From: Rhizobium aethiopicum
Lineage (GTDB): Bacteria; Pseudomonadota; Alphaproteobacteria; Rhizobiales; Rhizobiaceae
Direction of reading: 5' to 3'
NCBI RefSeq assembly: GCF_014197535.1
Contig: NZ_JACIFV010000041.1
Coordinates: forward strand, 1 to 35,590
DNA length: 35,590 nucleotides
The translations under genes and the position numbers were made by a program. The notes under the pieces were generated by a model. The model was not told the DNA's origin. It ran no database searches and was given only the letters and a program-made list of their open reading frames with translations. This document shows positions 17,011 to 25,103 of the stretch, piece after piece (positions within the stretch are counted from its first letter, which is position 1; each line of letters opens with the position of its first letter).

Positions 17011-17711
17011 CGGCCCGTCCTTTCCTCGCTGACGAATTCGCCCTTGTTGAGACGCAGCGTGCGACGGGCAAGGGAAGCGGCCGCGGGATCATGCGTGACC
17101 ATGATGATGGTCTTCTGAAGCTCGCGATTGAGAAAACTCAGCATCTCCAGGATATCATCAGCCGATTTGCGATCGAGATCGCCGGTCGGCTCGTCGCAGA
17201 GAATGAGATCGGGATCGGCGACGATGGCGCGGGCAATTCCGACGCGCTGCTGCTGCCCGCCCGACATGCTCGACGGAAACTGCCGCTGGCGGCCCGCGAG
17301 TCCGACGAGATCCATGACCGTATCGACGCGAGCCCGTCGCTCCTTGCGGCCGAGCGGCTTCAACAGCAGCGGCAGCTCGATATTCTCCGCCGCAGTCAGC
17401 ATCGGCAGCAGATTGTAAAACTGGAAGACGATGCCCATGGCATGTGCCCGCCAGACCGCTCTTGCCCCTTCGCCCATCTGCTCGAGACGGCTGCGGCCGA
17501 CCCTGATTTCACCGGCATCCGGGCTGTCGATACCACCGAGCATGTTGAGCAATGTCGATTTCCCGGAGCCAGAGGGTCCCATGACAGCAACGAAATCGCC
17601 GCGCGGAATGGAGAGATCGAGCCCGGAAAAGATCGAAATCGTCTCCGCTCCGATCCTGAAGGACTTCCTGACGCCGGCAAGGGCGATATAGGGTTCTGCG
17701 GTGTCGGTCAT
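17007..17711 (-). CDS. ABC transporter ATP-binding protein, LolD/MacB type
   Basis: A 234-residue nucleotide-binding subunit. Walker A is GPSGSGKS (45-52), Q-loop VFQFYNLLP (about 95-103), signature SGGQQQRVGIARA (150-162), Walker B LILCDEP (169-175) with catalytic E174, D-loop GDLD, and H-loop VTHDP near the end. The family (LolD/MacB/DevA) drives FtsX-type permeases by mechanotransmission. The frame stays open upstream to 18068, but that part is palindromic-repeat DNA; the ATG at 17711 is chosen because the ABC domain starts there. It is coupled to the first permease by a 4-base overlap. Confidence 0.95.
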   Translation of the reverse strand: MTDTAEPYIALAGVRKSFRIGAETISIFSGLDLSIPRGDFVAVMGPSGSGKSTLLNMLGGIDSPDAGEIRVGRSRLEQMGEGARAVWRAHAMGIVFQFYNLLPMLTAAENIELPLLLKPLGRKERRARVDTVMDLVGLAGRQRQFPSSMSGGQQQRVGIARAIVADPDLILCDEPTGDLDRKSADDILEMLSFLNRELQKTIIMVTHDPAAASLARRTLRLNKGEFVSEERTGR

Positions 17712-17778
17712 GGTTCTGCTCCTTGGTGTTGCTTGACTAGTCCGAGCTTCGAGGGGACGGAGAGGCTGCCGCGAATGC

Positions 17779-17935
17779 CCTTCTCCCCAGCGGGGAGAAG
17801 ATGCCGGCAGGCAGATGAGGGGGTGAGCGACGAGAGTAGCGAGTGCGCTGAGCGCAAGCGAAGGGCAATGAGCGGCGTGCCGTGCGGCCCCCTCATCCGA
17901 CCCTTCGGGCCACCTTCTCCCCGCTGGGGAGAAGA
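17779..17935. repeat. large palindromic intergenic repeat (RIME-like)
   Basis: Two arms, about 17779-17823 and 17890-17935, are inverted copies. Each contains a self-complementary CTTCTCCCC-GGGGAGAAG core (17780-17800 and 17914-17934) that is identical when reversed, next to an ATGAGGGG word. This layout is that of the Rhizobium intergenic mosaic elements. It lies between the membrane-fusion gene and the ATPase gene of one operon and could fold into a strong RNA structure there. Confidence 0.8.
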
Positions 17936-18021
17936 GGGAGCAAGCCGCAGACTTTGCGCGGGCACGTCCTCTCTCCGGCCAGAAGGCCTCCCGCAGGGGA
18001 CAACCGCGGCATCCGCCATTC

Positions 18022-19185
18022 TCATCTTGACGCGCGATCAGCAGGATCGCCTCTAAAAACAGGAACACCCGCTTCCTCGCCCACCACCAGCCGAATGCGC
18101 GCCGCCATTGCAGGCCGCATGCCCGGTGGCGGCGAAGAGGGCGACAAGCGCAACGTCACCGTGCCCTTCTCCTTGGAAATGACCGGCGCAATTCTCGCCA
18201 CTTCGACCGCGAACGGTTTATCGGGGAAGCCGTCGAGCACGGCCTCGCCTTCGAGACCCGGGTGCAGCAGCGCCATATTGACCTCGGCCACATCGGCATC
18301 GATGACCAGACTTGCGGTATCGGTGATGGCAAGCAGGCTTTCGTTCTCCCGTACGCTATCCTCGCGCGACAGCACGGTGTCGCCGACATGCGCATCAAGC
18401 CGCGTCACGGTGCCGGAAATCGGCGCCCGCACGGTCAGCGCCTCCATCTGCTCGCGCGCCCTGTCGATATCGAGCTTCGCCTTTTCGAGATCCTGCCTTG
18501 CCTGTGCCGCGGCATTCCCGGCCGTATCGAAAGTGGTGCGCGCTGCCTCCAGCGCCTCGGCCGACATGGCGTCGCGCCCAGCCAACCGCTCTGCACGATC
18601 CAGCGACGACCGCGCCTGGGCAAGTGTGATGTTCCTCGCCTCCAGCGCCAGCTCCGCCGCCCGCCCTGCTATATAAGCGCCTCGGAGCGCGAAGCGTGTA
18701 CCGGTATCATCAAGCCGCACGAGCACCTGGCCAGCCACAACCGGATCGCCTGCCTCGACCTCAACGGCGACGATCCGCCCCTCATATTTGGAAAAAACGG
18801 TGGCGATGTCGGGCGCCACGACATAACCGGAGCCTGTGATCTCGCGGCTTGGCGTACCCCGGTTCGGTGCGACGATGCCCGGTGGCGTGGCGTCGTCAAT
18901 CGCCGCATCCTCAGGCAAAGTCGTGACTGGCAACGCCGCTCCACCAGCCGACAGAACTGCGTCACCGCCCATAAACCTTGCAAGCGCGGTCTCGATCCGC
19001 TCCAGCGCATCCGGCCGATAAAGAAGAGCCGCCGCCAGCGACACCGCCCCTGCGAGGGCCAGCATCGCCGATACTCGCCGCTGGGCTCGGGGCTCCGGCG
19101 GCTCAATCTCGAAGTCCGCGGGCTCGATCGAAAGCGATCTGAGCCTGGCGGCAAGGTGTCGTTCATGTTCCGATGTCGTGTTCAT
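18022..19185 (-). CDS. HlyD/RND-type membrane-fusion (periplasmic adaptor) protein
   Basis: A 387-residue periplasmic adaptor. A short cytoplasmic N-terminus is followed by one membrane anchor (about residues 36-56, SAMLALAGAVSLAAALLYRP), a first lipoyl half (GRIVAVEVEAGDPVVAGQVLVRLDD), an alpha-helical coiled-coil hairpin of about 90 residues rich in Ala, Glu and Arg, and the second lipoyl half (VRAPISGTVTRLDAHVGDTVL), then a beta-barrel domain. It should link the ABC permeases to an outer-membrane channel that is not encoded here. The start at 19185 leaves out an upstream extension that has no family content. It is separated from the ATPase gene by a 310-base gap holding a palindromic repeat. 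Confidence 0.92.
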   Translation of the reverse strand: MNTTSEHERHLAARLRSLSIEPADFEIEPPEPRAQRRVSAMLALAGAVSLAAALLYRPDALERIETALARFMGGDAVLSAGGAALPVTTLPEDAAIDDATPPGIVAPNRGTPSREITGSGYVVAPDIATVFSKYEGRIVAVEVEAGDPVVAGQVLVRLDDTGTRFALRGAYIAGRAAELALEARNITLAQARSSLDRAERLAGRDAMSAEALEAARTTFDTAGNAAAQARQDLEKAKLDIDRAREQMEALTVRAPISGTVTRLDAHVGDTVLSREDSVRENESLLAITDTASLVIDADVAEVNMALLHPGLEGEAVLDGFPDKPFAVEVARIAPVISKEKGTVTLRLSPSSPPPGMRPAMAARIRLVVGEEAGVPVFRGDPADRASR

Positions 19186-19321
19186 GCCGACAGAATGGCC
19201 GCGGGCGAAAAAACCGCGACCTGGAACATGTTTCAGGCATGCCTCGATCGCGATTGTGTACGTGGTGGCTGCACTATTGGCGGCCGTGACTGCGCATGCG
19301 CGCCTCACTCAACAACTGTAT

Positions 19322-19535
19322 TGCCGTGTGGCCCCCCTCTGCCCTGCCGGGCATCTCCCCCAGAAGGGTGGAGATCGGCAAGAGGCTTGACCATTGGTCC
19401 CTCTCCAACGGCATCGACAATTACAATGCTTTCGTTATTTTGGGGCTTTGGTTGTTTGAGGAAGCCATCTCGCCCAGCCCATCTCCCCCCTTGTGGGGGA
19501 GATGCCCGGCAGGGCAGAGGGGGGTGTCCCACGGC
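19322..19535. repeat. MITE-like element with perfect 30-bp inverted ends
   Basis: Bases 19332-19361 (CCCCCCTCTGCCCTGCCGGG...) and 19495-19524 are perfect 30-base inverted copies separated by 133 bases; the inverted match continues imperfectly for about ten more bases outside. A smaller hairpin (ATCTCCCCC-GGGGGAGAT) lies at 19481-19503. The interior is AT-richer and has no gene. It stands between the regulator gene and the membrane-fusion gene, and the 412-base gap 19186-19597 holds nothing else I can name. Confidence 0.8.
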
Positions 19536-19597
19536 ACGCCCGCCACAACAATCGATGGCGAGTCCTACAGAAGAGCAAGGCCGGGTGGCCCCGCACC

Positions 19598-20605
19598 TCA
19601 CCTCTTCCTCTGCCGCCAGGCCACCGGCGTCATATCGGTCACACGCCTGAACTCCCGATTGAAATTCGACTTGGTCTGGAAGCCGACCTCGAACATCACC
19701 TCGGTTACCGATTTTTCGGTGACGGACAGCAGGCGGCACGCCTCGCCGATTCTGTAGTCGTTGACATATTGCGAGACGTTCTTGTCCATCGCCCGGTTGA
19801 TCGCCGCCGAGATCTGGCGGGCGGGGATTCCGGCCTTGCGGGCGAGCCGGTCGAGGTTGAGATTGGCGTCGCAATAGAGCTTTTTTGCCTCCATCAGCGC
19901 ATCGACCGCCGCGATCGTCTCCTTGTCTTCGCTGGTATCAGACCTCGGCGCCACCTCTGTTATCTCCGGCGGCACCCGGCTGCGGCTGGCGGCTGCCGCA
20001 GCAATGCCGAGGATAACGAGGGCGGCGAGATTTCCCACGCTGATCAGCGCCAGCGCCCGCTCGCTATGCGCCGAGATGAAATCGAGGAAGACGAAAGTAT
20101 CGACAGCGGCCGAGAGACAAAGCGCGGCTGCCGTGAAGATGATTGCCCGATAGGCCGGCACGGCGCCTTCGAAGGGCGCGAGCCGCAACGCGTCCGCCCC
20201 CGGGCGCATCAAAAGCAGGATCGCCACGGCGTAACCGACGAAGACGAGCACCAGCGCCACGTCGATCGCATCCCGCCAGAAGCTCACCAGCAGCAGGATG
20301 AGGATAGCGGGCACGGCATGCAGCCCGATCCGCGCAGCAAGCGACCGCCGGCTCGTCCTCACCAACCTGGAAACCCCGGCATAGGCAAGCGGCGGCACCA
20401 CTGCTGCAATCACGGGCGCAACCAGCCCCACCCCCTGCACGCCATAGCCCCAACGCAAGCCGGAAAGCGCGGATTGCAGCGCCGAGACCAAGATCAGCGC
20501 CAGAAAAGGCAGGTTCGGCGCCACCTCCTCATCGCGCCTGAGAACAGTGGCGAAGAGGATGAGCAGCAGGAGAGCAACGACGAAGGGAAGCGGAATGAAG
20601 ATCAT
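19598..20605 (-). CDS. membrane-anchored AraC-family regulator
   Basis: A 335-residue protein. The N-terminal 210 residues form six or seven membrane helices (for example IPLPFVVALLLLILFATVL, AILILLLVSFWRDAIDVALV, ALALISVGNLAALVILGIAAA). The C-terminal 110 residues are an AraC DNA-binding domain: LNLDRLARKAGIPARQISAAINRAM and VTEVMFEVGFQTKSNFNREFRRVTDMTPVAWRQRKR. Such fusions sense something at the membrane and act on DNA from there. The gene lies downstream of a DLH-like gene with a 145-base gap, so it may have its own promoter. Target genes are unknown. Confidence 0.93.
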   Translation of the reverse strand: MIFIPLPFVVALLLLILFATVLRRDEEVAPNLPFLALILVSALQSALSGLRWGYGVQGVGLVAPVIAAVVPPLAYAGVSRLVRTSRRSLAARIGLHAVPAILILLLVSFWRDAIDVALVLVFVGYAVAILLLMRPGADALRLAPFEGAVPAYRAIIFTAAALCLSAAVDTFVFLDFISAHSERALALISVGNLAALVILGIAAAAASRSRVPPEITEVAPRSDTSEDKETIAAVDALMEAKKLYCDANLNLDRLARKAGIPARQISAAINRAMDKNVSQYVNDYRIGEACRLLSVTEKSVTEVMFEVGFQTKSNFNREFRRVTDMTPVAWRQRKR

Positions 20606-20674
20606 GGGACTCCAAGATCGGAATGACGAACGGCGCCATCATTGCCGAGACCGCCGCCCAGCGCGACCTCCATC

Positions 20675-20688
20675 ATGTTTTAGAACAT
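20675..20688. promoter_or_regulatory. ATGTT-N4-AACAT inverted repeat upstream of regulator
   Basis: A 5-bp inverted repeat with a 4-base spacer lies in an AT-rich patch 70 bases upstream of the regulator start at 20605. Its placement suggests an operator, perhaps for autoregulation, but a short palindrome in AT-rich DNA can be chance. Confidence 0.35.
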
Positions 20689-20750
20689 ATTTTATGTGGG
20701 AATTTTTGGATTGGCGGTCGCGGCGTTCGAGCGAACCATGAACGCCGGAA

Positions 20751-21332
20751 TCAGACGCGCCCCAAAAACGCAAGTACGCGGGCAGTGAGGAGCGCGGTCG
20801 CATCTGCGTCATATGTCGGAAGCGAGCTGTCGGCGAAGTAGTGCTGGTCACCGGGATAGAGGAAAAGCTCCGCGTCCGCGACCTTCGCCACGATCTCGCG
20901 GGCGGCCTCGATGTCACCCTCGCCGACGAAGATCGGATCGTTGTCCATGCCGTGGATCTGGACCGGGACGCCCTCCGGCCAGGGTCCGAAGGCCCACTCG
21001 CCGCTGATCGGCAGGCAGGAATAGAAAAGCAGAGCCCCGCGGGCTCCAGGCCGTGTTTGCGCCAGCTTCTGCGCTGGCAGCACGCCAAATGAGAAGCCGG
21101 CATAGACCAGTTCGGAAGGCAGTTCGTCGGCGAGCCGGACGCCGTGTTCCCTGATGGCGTCGAATCCGATCTCGCCGACATAGGCAAGCCCCTCCTCGAT
21201 GCTATGGAACGTGCGTCCGTCGAACAGATCGGGCGTGTGGACGATGTGGCCCGCCGCCCTGATGTCGTCTGCGAAGGCACGCACTCCAGGGGTCAACCCT
21301 TGTGCGTGATGGAACAGCAAGATCTCAGTCAT
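20751..21332 (-). CDS. dienelactone hydrolase family protein
   Basis: A 193-residue alpha/beta hydrolase of the DLH family. The nucleophile elbow is YAGFSFGV (about 77-84): the catalytic residue would be serine in place of the cysteine of true dienelactone hydrolases. The acid is probably in GMDNDPIF and the histidine in PGDQHYFADSS near residue 160. The start MTEILLFHHAQGLTPGV matches the family's first beta strand. The substrate is unknown; the serine variant is common in uncharacterised relatives. It is cytoplasmic, with no signal peptide, and lies upstream of the membrane-anchored AraC regulator. Confidence 0.88.
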   Translation of the reverse strand: MTEILLFHHAQGLTPGVRAFADDIRAAGHIVHTPDLFDGRTFHSIEEGLAYVGEIGFDAIREHGVRLADELPSELVYAGFSFGVLPAQKLAQTRPGARGALLFYSCLPISGEWAFGPWPEGVPVQIHGMDNDPIFVGEGDIEAAREIVAKVADAELFLYPGDQHYFADSSLPTYDADATALLTARVLAFLGRV

Positions 21333-21442
21333 AAAGCGTCTCCCGTCGAGGTGTTGGCCCGCTCGATAAGAAAATTCAGAGGAGTTCAGACTGGGCCTGC
21401 GGCAGTCATCTCAGGCGTCGCACTCGGCCCCGATGACAATAT

Positions 21443-21808
21443 TTAAGGGGCTGCTCCGAAAAAGGCGAGCCGCGTAACGATCGTATATTGCGATTCCGAT
21501 ACCATCAGCGCCACGAAGACCAGCACCAGCACCGGCGGCATCAGGATGGCGTAGACGAGCGCCAGCCGCTCCCAGGCCATATGCATGAAGACCGCTACGA
21601 TCAGCCCGGCTTTCAGCATCATGAACAGAAGGATCAGCGTCCATCTGAGATAACCCTGAATGCCGAAATAGTCGACAAGGTAAGAAAAGGCGCTGAGCAC
21701 GAAGAGCAAGCCCCAGACGAAGAGATAGAGCCGGATCGGATGCTGCTGTCCAGTGTGTGCTTGTGCATGCACCGTTTGGGTTTGGGCATGCGCCGTTGTC
21801 TCGCTCAT
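21443..21808 (-). CDS. cytochrome c oxidase subunit IV-like protein
   Basis: A 121-residue membrane protein with a histidine- and glutamine-rich N-terminus and three membrane helices (YLFVWGLLFVLSAFSYLV, WTLILLFMMLKAGLIVAVFMHM, LVYAILMPPVLVLVFVALMV). The LKAGLIVAVFMHM helix is the mark of the prokaryotic subunit IV (CyoD/COX4-pro) family, which aids assembly of the oxidase core. The start at 21808 is chosen over the longer frame because the family N-terminus begins there and the gap to the previous gene is only 7 bases. It is the last gene of the cytochrome c-coxMNOP cluster. Confidence 0.9.
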   Translation of the reverse strand: MSETTAHAQTQTVHAQAHTGQQHPIRLYLFVWGLLFVLSAFSYLVDYFGIQGYLRWTLILLFMMLKAGLIVAVFMHMAWERLALVYAILMPPVLVLVFVALMVSESQYTIVTRLAFFGAAP

Positions 21809-21815
21809 GACGACC

Positions 21816-22541
21816 TCACCACAGATAGAAAAACGCGAAGATGAAGACCCAGACAAGGTCGACGAAGTGCCAGTAGAGGCCCATGATCTCGACGGCTTCG
21901 TAGCGGCCTTTCCGGCTGGTGAAGAAGCCGCGCCGTTCCACGTCGAAATCGCCCCGCCAGACCTTGCGGGCGATGATGAGCAGGAAGATGACGCCGATCG
22001 TCACGTGGGTGCCGTGGAAGCCTGTTATCATGAAGAAGGTCGATCCGAATTGCGCCGCGCCCCAGGGGTTCTCCCAGGGGCGCACTCCTTCGGTGATCAG
22101 TTTCGTCCATTCGAAAGCCTGCATGCTGACGAAGGTTGCGCCAAGAAGTGCTGTCAGCAGCATCAGTATCGCGGTCACGCGGCGGTCGCGGCGATAGCCG
22201 AAATTGACCGCCATCGCCATGGTGCCGCTGCTGGAGATCAGCACGAAGGTCATGATCGCGATCAGGATCAGCGGAACATCCTGGCCGCCAATATGCAGCG
22301 CGAAGACCTCGCTCGGATTGGGCCAGGGGACGGGGGTCGACATGCGGGCGGTCATATAGGCGATCAGGAAACAGCCGAAGACGAAGGTGTCACTCAGCAG
22401 AAAGATCCACATCATCGCCTTGCCCCAGGAGGCGGTCTTGAAGGCGCGCTGATCCGAGCTGAAATCGGCGGCGACTCCGCGTAGGCCCCCGGGCCTGAGG
22501 TTTGCATCGCCGTGTGTCTCGATAGTCTGTGCCATCTGCAA
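21816..22541 (-). CDS. coxP: cytochrome c oxidase subunit III (CoxP-like)
   Basis: A 241-residue subunit III of a heme-copper oxidase. Seven-helix topology after a polar N-terminus of about 30 residues: WGKAMMWIFLLSDTFVFGCFLIAY, LILIAIMTFVLISSSGTMAMAV, TAILMLLTALLGATFVSMQAFEW, FFMITGFHGTHVTIGVIFLLI and VEIMGLYWHFVDLVWVFIFAFFYLW. The motifs GFHGTHV and YWHFVDLVW are diagnostic of the family. It begins 5 bases after the stop of the coxO-like gene. Symbol by analogy with Bradyrhizobium coxMNOP, in which two subunit III-like genes follow coxN. Confidence 0.92.
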   Translation of the reverse strand: MQMAQTIETHGDANLRPGGLRGVAADFSSDQRAFKTASWGKAMMWIFLLSDTFVFGCFLIAYMTARMSTPVPWPNPSEVFALHIGGQDVPLILIAIMTFVLISSSGTMAMAVNFGYRRDRRVTAILMLLTALLGATFVSMQAFEWTKLITEGVRPWENPWGAAQFGSTFFMITGFHGTHVTIGVIFLLIIARKVWRGDFDVERRGFFTSRKGRYEAVEIMGLYWHFVDLVWVFIFAFFYLW

Positions 22542-22546
22542 ATCCC

Positions 22547-23260
22547 CTAGCTTATCAACGTGCGGCAGAGGTCGACGAAATCATTCGCCCAGCCGGCAAA
22601 GACCGCGAACAGCAAAAGCCAGACGGCGAGCATGAAATGCGAATAGATGGCCGAAAGGTCGACGCTGAGGCGCAGTCTCTCCGGCGCAACATCGGCTGCG
22701 AACGCCTTGACCGTCGTATGAGCGAGGACGGCAAGCCCGCCCAAAATATGCAGCCCGTGCAGGCCGGTCAGCATATAGAAGAAACTGTTGGCGGGATTAT
22801 CGGCCAGCACGTAGCCGGCCGCCATCAGCTCCCGCCATGCCTGGATCTGCCCGGCGAGAAAGAAGACGGCAAGCGCAAATGCGGCGACGAGCGCCGGTCG
22901 CAGACTTTCCATGCGGCCATGCTGCGCTTCGCGTTTGGCCCATCGCAGCGCCGCGCTACTGAGCACAAGGGCTGCGGTATTTACCCAGAGCAGGCGCGGA
23001 ACCGGCATCCCCCACCAGTCGGCCGAGGCCGCACGCATAAAATAGGCGCTGACGGCAAGGCTGAAGAGCGCGCCGACGACGCCCAAGAACACGAAGAGGC
23101 CGATCTTGACCGCCGGTACGGGAGGCCGTTCGGCGCCGCCATGCGCCGGCAGCTGCACCGATCCGGTTTCGAGCCAGGGCTTCGAGGCCAGCCGCTGTCC
23201 GGAGAGCCACCAGATGATGATGGCGGCGACAGCGGCGAGGAAGGTCAGCATGACGTTCAT
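22547..23260 (-). CDS. coxO: cytochrome c oxidase subunit III-like protein (CoxO-like)
   Basis: A 237-residue membrane protein with about seven helices, weaker in subunit III motifs than its neighbour but still carrying FFYMLTGLHGLHILGGLAVL and IYSHFMLAVWLLLFAVFAGW, which correspond to the TGFHGxH and YWHFVDxVW helices. It starts with a helix and WWLSGQRL. Its ATG overlaps the coxN stop by four bases (ATGA), so translation is coupled. Two subunit III-like proteins in one cluster is the arrangement known from coxMNOP. It could stabilise subunit I or form an extra part of the complex. Confidence 0.88.
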   Translation of the reverse strand: MNVMLTFLAAVAAIIIWWLSGQRLASKPWLETGSVQLPAHGGAERPPVPAVKIGLFVFLGVVGALFSLAVSAYFMRAASADWWGMPVPRLLWVNTAALVLSSAALRWAKREAQHGRMESLRPALVAAFALAVFFLAGQIQAWRELMAAGYVLADNPANSFFYMLTGLHGLHILGGLAVLAHTTVKAFAADVAPERLRLSVDLSAIYSHFMLAVWLLLFAVFAGWANDFVDLCRTLIS

Positions 23261-25035
23261 GCCGGAACCTCCCGCGTGGTGCCGCCCGTTGCAGGCACGT
23301 TTTGCGGAATGAAATCCTCGGCCGCCCCAGGCACGCTGTAATCATAGGCCCAGCGGTAGACGACGGGCAAATCCGTGCCCCAGTTGCCGTGTGCGGGCGG
23401 CGTCTGTGGCGTCTGCCATTCGAGCGTCGTCGCCCGCCAAGGATTGCCCCCCGCCTCCTTCCCCCGCAAAAGGCTCCAGACCAGGTTGAACAGAAAGACC
23501 ATCTGCCCGGCCCCGACCACAAGCGCCATGACGGTGATGAAGATATTCAGCGTGTGAGCAGAAGGCGGAACGAAGGCCGTCTCCCCCATCTCGAAATAAC
23601 GGCGCGGCACGCCGAGCAGACCGAGATAATGCATCGGAAAGAAGATCGCATAGGTGCCGAGGAAGGTGATCCAGAAGTGTATATGGCCGAGCGTATTGTC
23701 CAGCATGCGCCCCGTCACCTTCGGATACCAGTGATAGATCGCCCCGAAGATGACGAGGATCGGCGCGACCCCCATGACCATGTGAAAATGCGCGACGACG
23801 AACATCGTATCCGACAGCGGCACGTCGACGACGACATTGCCGAGGAATAGGCCGGTCAGGCCGCCATTGACGAAGGTGACGATGAAGGCGAGCGCAAAGA
23901 GCATCGGCAGCGTCAGATGGATATCGCCGCGCCACAGCGTCAGCACCCAGTTGTAGACTTTGATCGCCGTCGGGATGGCGATGATCAGCGTCGTGGTGGC
24001 GAAGAAGAAGCCAAAGGCCGGGTGCATGCCGCTGACATACATGTGGTGCGCCCAGACGACGAAGCTCAAGCCCCCGATGATGACGATCGCCCAGACCATC
24101 ATGCGGTAGCCGAAGATGTTCTTGCGCGCATGCGTGCTGATCAGGTCGGAAACGATGCCGAAGGCCGGCAGCGCGACGATATAGACCTCTGGATGCCCGA
24201 AGAACCAGAACAGATGCTGGAACAGGATCGGGCTGCCGCCACCATGCTGCAGCTGCGTGCCCATCTCGACGATCGCGGGCATAAAAAAACTGGTGCCGAG
24301 CAGGCGATCGAACAGCATCATCACACAGGCGACGAAGAGGGCCGGAAAGGCCAAGAGTGCCATGACGGTTGCGGTGAAGATGCCCCAGACGGTGAGCGGC
24401 ATCCGCATCAGCGTCATGCCGCGGGCGCGGCCCTGCAGCACTGTCACCACATAATTCAGGCCGCCCATGGTGAAGCCGATGATGAAGACGATCAGCGAGA
24501 TGAGCATCAGCAGGATGCCCCAGTCCTTGCCGCCGGGTGTGCCCGACAGGACCGATTGCGGCGGATAGAGCGTCCAGCCTGCCCCCGTCGGACCGCCGGG
24601 GGCGAAAAAACCCGCCACCAGGATCAGCACGGCAAGCAGGTAGATCCAGTAGCTCAGCATGTTCGCATAAGGGAACACCATGTCGCGTGCACCGACCATC
24701 AGCGGGATGAGGTAGTTGCCGAAGCCGCCGAGGAAGAGTGCGGTGAGCAGATAGATCACCATGATCATGCCGTGCATGGTGATAAACTGATAATAATGGT
24801 CGGCATCGATGAAGGCGAAGTAGCCGGGAAAGGCGAGCTGAATCCGCATCAACCAGGAGAGCACCAGCGCCACCAGGCCGATCGAGATGGCAGTCAGCGA
24901 ATATTGGACGGCAATGATCTTGGCGTCCTGGCTGAACACATATTTGGTCCACCAGCTGTGCGGATGATAAAGCTCGACATCCTCGACTTCGGCGGTCGGG
25001 ATGACACCTGCGCTGCCGGACGGAATCTCGACCAT
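23257..25035 (-). CDS. coxN: cytochrome c oxidase subunit I (CoxN-like, A-type heme-copper oxidase)
   Basis: A 592-residue catalytic subunit that reduces O2 at the heme/CuB centre and pumps protons. Ligands can be read: H88 (ITMHGMIMV) for low-spin heme, H281 with E283 and the cross-linked Y285 in FFGHPEVYIV, H330-H331 (VWAHHMYVSGM) for CuB, and H416/H418 (VVAHFHMVMG) for the high- and low-spin hemes. The HPEVY glutamate places it in the A1 type with a D-channel. At least twelve helices follow a 30-residue polar N-terminus. The frame is open upstream to 25239; the ATG at 25035 is preceded by a strong AGGAGGAGAT site. It lies 68 bases after coxM and overlaps coxO. Confidence 0.96.
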   Translation of the reverse strand: MVEIPSGSAGVIPTAEVEDVELYHPHSWWTKYVFSQDAKIIAVQYSLTAISIGLVALVLSWLMRIQLAFPGYFAFIDADHYYQFITMHGMIMVIYLLTALFLGGFGNYLIPLMVGARDMVFPYANMLSYWIYLLAVLILVAGFFAPGGPTGAGWTLYPPQSVLSGTPGGKDWGILLMLISLIVFIIGFTMGGLNYVVTVLQGRARGMTLMRMPLTVWGIFTATVMALLAFPALFVACVMMLFDRLLGTSFFMPAIVEMGTQLQHGGGSPILFQHLFWFFGHPEVYIVALPAFGIVSDLISTHARKNIFGYRMMVWAIVIIGGLSFVVWAHHMYVSGMHPAFGFFFATTTLIIAIPTAIKVYNWVLTLWRGDIHLTLPMLFALAFIVTFVNGGLTGLFLGNVVVDVPLSDTMFVVAHFHMVMGVAPILVIFGAIYHWYPKVTGRMLDNTLGHIHFWITFLGTYAIFFPMHYLGLLGVPRRYFEMGETAFVPPSAHTLNIFITVMALVVGAGQMVFLFNLVWSLLRGKEAGGNPWRATTLEWQTPQTPPAHGNWGTDLPVVYRWAYDYSVPGAAEDFIPQNVPATGGTTREVPA

Positions 25036-25103
25036 GATATCTCCTCCTATACCCGCCGGTTTGGTTAAGCCGGCCTGCGGCCTCCGGCCGTCTTCCGGCC
25101 AGT

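Noticed and set aside
23917..25068. A long plus-strand frame over coxN, rich in D, H and E
   Set aside because: Antisense of the hydrophobic membrane protein; typical composition artefact.
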